Part shown: positions 59,503-64,000 of the stretch, piece after piece
Position numbering within the stretch: the stretch's first letter is position 1
Layout: each line of letters opens with the position of its first letter
Assembly: GCA_963931925.1 (NCBI GenBank)
Contig: OZ007583.1
Location: 10,335,372 to 10,399,371 of the forward strand
Source: Onchidella celtica
Lineage: Eukaryota; Mollusca; Gastropoda; Systellommatophora; Onchidiidae
Direction: 5' to 3'
DNA: 64,000 bases
Made by a program: the position numbers and the translations under genes
Notes under the pieces: generated by a model
Databases searched by the model: none
What the model saw: the letters and a program-made list of their open reading frames with translations, nothing else
What the model was told of the DNA's origin: nothing

Positions 59503-62143
59503 GTGAGTTTGTCCTCAATTTTTCTGTATGTGTTTGCTGTAGTTTTGTCATATCTGTCATGTTACATAGGGACCGAGAGTTTAAGATGGGCACCCAGCTT
59601 CTTAGAATTCCAGGGTAAACATGAGTTTTATCAATTTAAGGATGGTCAGTTGTGTTCAGAAGCGCAGCAAGGTTGAGATGCCATTTTGAACCAATGCTAG
59701 TGAAAATTCTTTCTTGGTGATATAACATTGAATTGTTTGTGTTATATTACTTGCAGCTGCATCTCTTGTTAGAGGTGAGCAGAGCTATTGCTCTCTCCGT
59801 TTGAACTGAAAATTGTTTACGAGTTGAAAAATAAAAGCACAGAGGCTAAAGTAAATAAGAAGGGTCAGTATTACGTGTGTGACTTCTTCCAACAAAACCT
59901 TGTCTGAAGTATTCAGTTCATTTCTTCAGATAAGCATCCTTGATGAAACTCATCTTTATAACCTAGATGATGTGGGGTGTTTGTGTAGATCAGATATGAT
60001 ACATGTATTTGTGTGGGTGTGACCTGCATGTTGCTGTCTTGTTAGTCTAGCTGGCTGTTCACCAAGTTTATGGTCAGAGCTATTTGTTTTGATAAAATGA
60101 CAGGTGTCAAAGGGAAGCCTTTTCCCTTGGATGCTGTGAAATTATAGTTGCACTCTTGTACTATCCTTCTTTTATTTTTCTTTCCCTTCAATGTGAATAT
60201 CTCACTGGCCATTGTGAATTGAAACACAGATCCCCGACTTAAAGCGGCTAAAGATAGTCATGATGATCAGATGACTGAGATAGTATAAGACTTTCTTAAA
60301 CTGAAATAAAGGAGATTGTGATATTGAGGATATTTTCTTTATTTCTAGAAACTTACAAAACAAAGATTAAAAGATCCCTGGGTGCCATTTTCAGTGGATT
60401 TCAAGATGACATTGTGTTTAGAATTTTAAATACAAACAAATATACTTACAAGAAGTTTTCATTCCTGAAATATTTCTTTTCTTTATGATGTTGTATATTT
60501 CCCCGAGACCACACTACTACTTTTGGATAGTATGCCAAGTTTTTTTCCCTTTTTAGTTGTAGTTTCCAGTTGATTGTTGTTTTTGCTTTTGAAAGCTTGC
60601 TTTTTTTTTTTATCATATAGCTAAGGTTTTATTTTTAATTTGCCATTGCTTTGTTGTTTAAAATGTCAATGTTCTTCCTGGCACAAAATTTGATTGGTGT
60701 TGCAAGCCACGGAAAAGAATGAAAGTAAGATATGAAACCAAGTCTGTGGCAAGCAGAACAATGAAATTATGAATCTGACAAACTCAGCCTCTTTCAATGA
60801 GCAGTAAAATAGGAGAAATAGAAACTGAGAAAAGAAACAACAGTCTCGGATTGTTCGGTCTTTGTTGTAGATTTTCTTTAACAGTAAGGAAAATTGTTTT
60901 TAGATATGATAATTTAGTTTTTGGTAGTAGAGAAGAACGAGACAGAGAGAAGGTCATCAGATCAGGAAAGAGAAAATTGGTCATCATATGAAATCAATTC
61001 TGACAAGTCAAAATGTGTGCAGCAATTAGAGACTGATGCTGATACAGTCTTCTTTTTCATTATGCATATCATTATGGTCACCCTGTAGCGAGAATTTGGA
61101 TAACCATCACCAGTCTGTGACTCCTAGCCATGTTTACCAAAGCTTGATGCTGGCAGGGCTTGCTTATTTCTTTACTTCTTTTTACAGATTTTACATTTTC
61201 TTTTGCTGGTCACAGTATTTTAATTTTATCTGGGAATCTCTTTACACAAAGTATCTAATTTCTATTGCCATACTCGTTTGATAATGCAGCACCTTATTTT
61301 ATTCACCGTCTTTTAAATTTTTTTAGTGATGAAATAATGGCTGAGCATAGCACACTGTTGAAGCAAAATTTTAATGAGTCTCCAATTTGTAGGGTCAAAT
61401 ATTTAGTGAGTGAAATTATGACATTATCCAAATTGTAGAGTTCACTGCAGCAAGCCCTGTCTTGCCAACTTCCTTGGTGTTTTTTTGTTTTTGTTTTGTT
61501 TACAGTTTATTGATTTGCCTTTATGCAAATTTTTACCTGAAATGGAACAAAGTAAAAGTTATATGGTTTTAAGATTTTGCTTGAAAAGAGGCTGTGCTTT
61601 GTCAATTTAAAAAAAAAGCTACTAGAAGGCAGTCATGAATCACACCAGTGTTGAAACTGGGGTCAGACATTACTGGAAAAAACATGTACAAATGAAACAA
61701 ACCAACATTAAACTCTGAAAATGTTTGGATCTTTGTGGAGGGAGGAGGTATGCTCTTTGGAGAGAAATAAATGTCATGGGACTGAATTTTATCAAAATCA
61801 AATCTCCTTTGCTTGTTACGTTGTCTTAAACTGTGGGGTTTGGAGCTGACTCAAAGAGGGGGGGGATTAGATAAATCCCTGTTTAAGTTAATGGGTTTCA
61901 GTGCGACCCTTAAAGTTTCATCCCCTTTCTCTCCATCACTAGGGGGTGGCAGATATTTGGTCAATTGTCAATTTGTGCCATTTAATGGAAATTTAGTAAG
62001 AAAGAGTTTATTTTCTGAGGTGATTCATGTCTGTGAAACTTGTGGTAGCTATTAGTTTTATCCCTTTATATTTCTGTTTTGTTTTCGTTGCCACCTGCTT
62101 TGCTTGGCTTCATATTGCTTTTTGTCGTTTCCGTGGCTTGTAG
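59503..62143 (+). other. RAR intron 8
   Basis: GT/AG intron, phase 1, 2.6 kb. I looked for a small exon encoding the usual helix 11-12 linker (ITLKMEIPG-like) and found none with proper splice sites. Confidence 0.8.
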
Positions 62144-63666
62144 GTGAAAAACAGATGTCCCCCTATGCCTTGGACTGTTTGCGAGATATGCTGGCTAAAC
62201 CGCTTTCACCTCCTCGAACTCCATCAGGCCGACGTGACAGACTGCGGATGCCCAGCGGAGGCCGCTCAGAAACAGTGACCTCTGCTACTATCAGGCATAA
62301 CCTTGACCATGAGACAACAATGCGGGGGTCAAATGTCACAAACTCATCCTCCATGTCTGTTATGTCTTGTTCAAATTCCATGACCTATACTAATAGTGGT
62401 GTCAATAATTCTGGAAATGGTAATTATAATGCTATTAGTGGTGTTTCAACTTTAGGCATGGGTGGCTCACATCCATCTGTATTGGGAAGGAGTTACTCCA
62501 CTTCAGCTGTGCTAGGGCCTGATTTGGAATCGGTTATTCCCGGTGATTTTGTTTCCGGTTCCACTCCGCCCTTGGTCAGGTCACAATCAGGAGGTTCTGT
62601 CGTTAATATTGATTCTAGTGAAGGCTTGAGCCCATTAGCATCTTTTGGGAATGGCCGCGTCAATAAGCAGAGCACATTGTACCTCAACCGTTGGGAGATG
62701 AAACAACACCAAGAGCAACAACAGCAGCAGCAGGAATTGACAGGAGTCTCTAAGGAGGACACATCTTCACTGGGAGCTTTGGAAGTGATTGTTAAATCAG
62801 TCAAACACCCATTTGGTGAACTGGCCAGCTCTGTTTCTTCCATCAACAGAAGCCCAACCTCAGAGACACCCAGTAGCGGACCACTTTCATCTCCAAGCTT
62901 CCTGGCAGGGATGCGACGTCACCGCTACTCTTCCCCTTCTCCAGACCCCAATGCAGGGACAGGAATGATGTATCCACCATCATTATCTGTGTCCACTACC
63001 AGTGGCTTGGTTTATCCACCCTCTGTCACCATGCCGTTGCCATCACCTTACTCAGCTGAACAATTGTTATATGCAGCACGTTCCTCTGGTGACCAACTTC
63101 TCAACCAACCTGGTCTGCTGACACGACCTGGTCTGGAGTTCCCTCAAGGTCTGCAAGCATCAGCTTCTCCATCTTCCACAACCATGTCCGCAAACTTCTT
63201 ATCGAGGATGGACCCCATGGGACGTGGTGGTACTCTGGATCAAGATATCCTCTCAGATGTTAGACAGCAGGAGTCACACAGCTTGGAGGCAAGAAGCGCA
63301 GAAATAGCTTCAACTTTCAATCTGAACAATAACAACATGATGGCTGGGCATGCCAAGGATCAGACTAACTCTTCCGTTCCCATGTGGATGATGGAGTCTA
63401 GAGAGAGGAATTTTGTTCATCGTCCTGATTTGATGATGATGCAGGCAAGATCAGGAACACATGATGTTGGTGGGGCAACAGTTCTTCGTCCAAGTGTGGA
63501 CTCTACCACAGATGACAACATGACAGGTGTCAGTGTTACTTCTTCAAAACAAGATGGAGGAGAAGATGGGGACAATAGAGGTGCATCAATGTCAATCAGT
63601 CAGTTGATTGGAGGGGCAATGAAAATTGAGCCTGAGGAATGGATGAACTACCCTGACTCTCATTGA
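62144..63666 (+). CDS. RAR: RAR coding exon 9: divergent helix 12 and a ~490-residue C-terminal region
   Basis: It encodes residues 459-965 and the stop at 63664-63666. The acceptor is gcttgtag ending at 62143; codon phase fits exon 8. It begins GEKQMSPYALDCLRDMLAKP. CLRDML fits the helix 12 AF-2 pattern (two hydrophobic residues, any, acid, two hydrophobic) with Asp in place of the usual Glu. The stretch joining helices 11 and 12 is about seven residues shorter than in human RARs. The rest, about 488 residues, is rich in Ser, Thr, Asn, Gly, Pro and Met with a short polyGln run near residue 650. Near the end is MKIEPEEW, a SUMO-type motif with downstream acid. Vertebrate F domains are only some tens of residues. 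Usage is coding-like and uninterrupted for 1.5 kb, so the exon is real. Whether a small exon upstream supplies the missing linker in some transcripts is open. Confidence 0.93.
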
Positions 63667-64000
63667 CGTGCTCAAACTGACATACATTTTGTTTGTCAAG
63701 CTTTGCATTTTGTTGGGGATATATAGATATTTTTATACCCAGCACAGTGCAGATAACAAGGTTTAAGTGTAAAGTGCTTAGTTCAGGTGTTGTATCATTT
63801 TGTATAATATCATGTATGTGATCATTATAGCATATGAAACACATAAGCTCTAATATCATATTCTGTGGGGTATGAATGGCTTAATACTTCACCAAGAGCT
63901 GAGAATTTCACACTAGTTGAGAAAATGTGGAGTAGAATGCGATATCATACACTGCCCAGTCTGAGTGTTACCAATAGTTTTTTCTTATGATGGAAAAAGC
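63667..64000 (+). other. Start of the RAR 3' untranslated region
   Basis: This is AT-rich non-coding sequence after the RAR stop. I see no AATAAA signal here, so the polyadenylation site probably lies beyond the window. Confidence 0.6.

Larger units (their letters stand above)
20628..63666 (+). other. RAR: Retinoic acid receptor gene, nine recognised exons (gene overview)
   Basis: This gene spans most of the window and encodes a nuclear receptor of the NR1B group, a ligand-regulated transcription factor that normally pairs with RXR on AGGTCA repeats. Coding segments are 20682-20838, 22191-22310, 55144-55319, 56021-56162, 56914-57146, 57774-57956, 58434-58638, 59344-59502 and 62144-63666. Every junction has AG/GT ends and compatible phase, and the sum is 2,898 nt: 965 codons plus stop. 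Predicted domains: Asn/Ser-rich A/B region 1-125, two-finger DNA-binding domain about 130-195, hinge 196-218, ligand-binding domain about 219-477, C-terminal extension 478-965. Vertebrate RARs are about 450 residues; the excess is nearly all C-terminal. Intron 2 is 32.8 kb and full of mobile elements. Any upstream non-coding exon and the promoter were not found with certainty. RAR identity rests on near-identity of the DNA-binding domain and clear similarity across the ligand-binding domain. Confidence 0.95.

Noticed and set aside
59560-59617. Frame in intron 8 ending LLRIPG, reminiscent of the KMEIPG linker missing from RAR
   Set aside because: It runs straight on from exon 8 through the good donor at 59503 and hits a stop at once; no acceptor or donor frames it and the resemblance is a few residues.
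1-64000. CRISPR array, bacterial operon or rRNA
   Set aside because: No spaced identical repeats of that type, no bacterial gene layout and no rRNA-like sequence.

Overview
The window is eukaryotic nuclear DNA: one host gene broken into small exons with GT/AG introns, set in AT-rich, repeat-filled sequence. The gene is a retinoic acid receptor (RAR, NR1B). Its first recognisable coding exon is at 20682-20838 and its last ends with a stop at 63666. RAR in a genome full of CR1/L2 and RTE-type LINEs, tRNA-headed SINEs, Helitrons and a Gmr1-type Gypsy element suggests a marine lophotrochozoan, most likely a gastropod mollusc. The species cannot be named from sequence alone.

Layout. 1-20.6 kb has no recognisable coding exon. 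It holds microsatellites, a 21-bp tandem repeat, a non-autonomous Helitron (5436-5683), a tRNA-derived SINE (about 8998-9275), two L2/SINE-type tails, a CpG-rich block with several AGGTC half-sites (about 11.9-12.2 kb, a possible promoter) and a fresh 5'-truncated LINE (16506-17435). 20.6-22.3 kb carries the first two RAR coding exons. Intron 2 (22311-55143, 32.8 kb) is packed with mobile DNA: a small LINE fragment; a young 9.3-kb Gypsy element with 1.2-kb LTRs, one of them split by a SINE; a 1.2-kb inverted repeat pair carrying transposase remnants; a second Helitron; an L2 LINE with a second L2 copy nested inside it; a hairpin repeat; and a minisatellite. 55.1-63.7 kb carries the DNA-binding domain, hinge, ligand-binding domain and a very long C-terminal exon.

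All nine coding exons join in frame and predict a 965-residue receptor, about twice the vertebrate length. The DNA-binding domain and the co-regulator charge-clamp lysines are conserved. The arginine that anchors the retinoate carboxylate is replaced by cysteine, two other pocket positions differ, the helix 11-12 linker is about seven residues short, and a low-complexity tail of about 490 residues follows helix 12. The gene therefore looks like a RAR that keeps its DNA target and RXR-type dimer surface but is unlikely to respond to retinoic acid in the vertebrate way.
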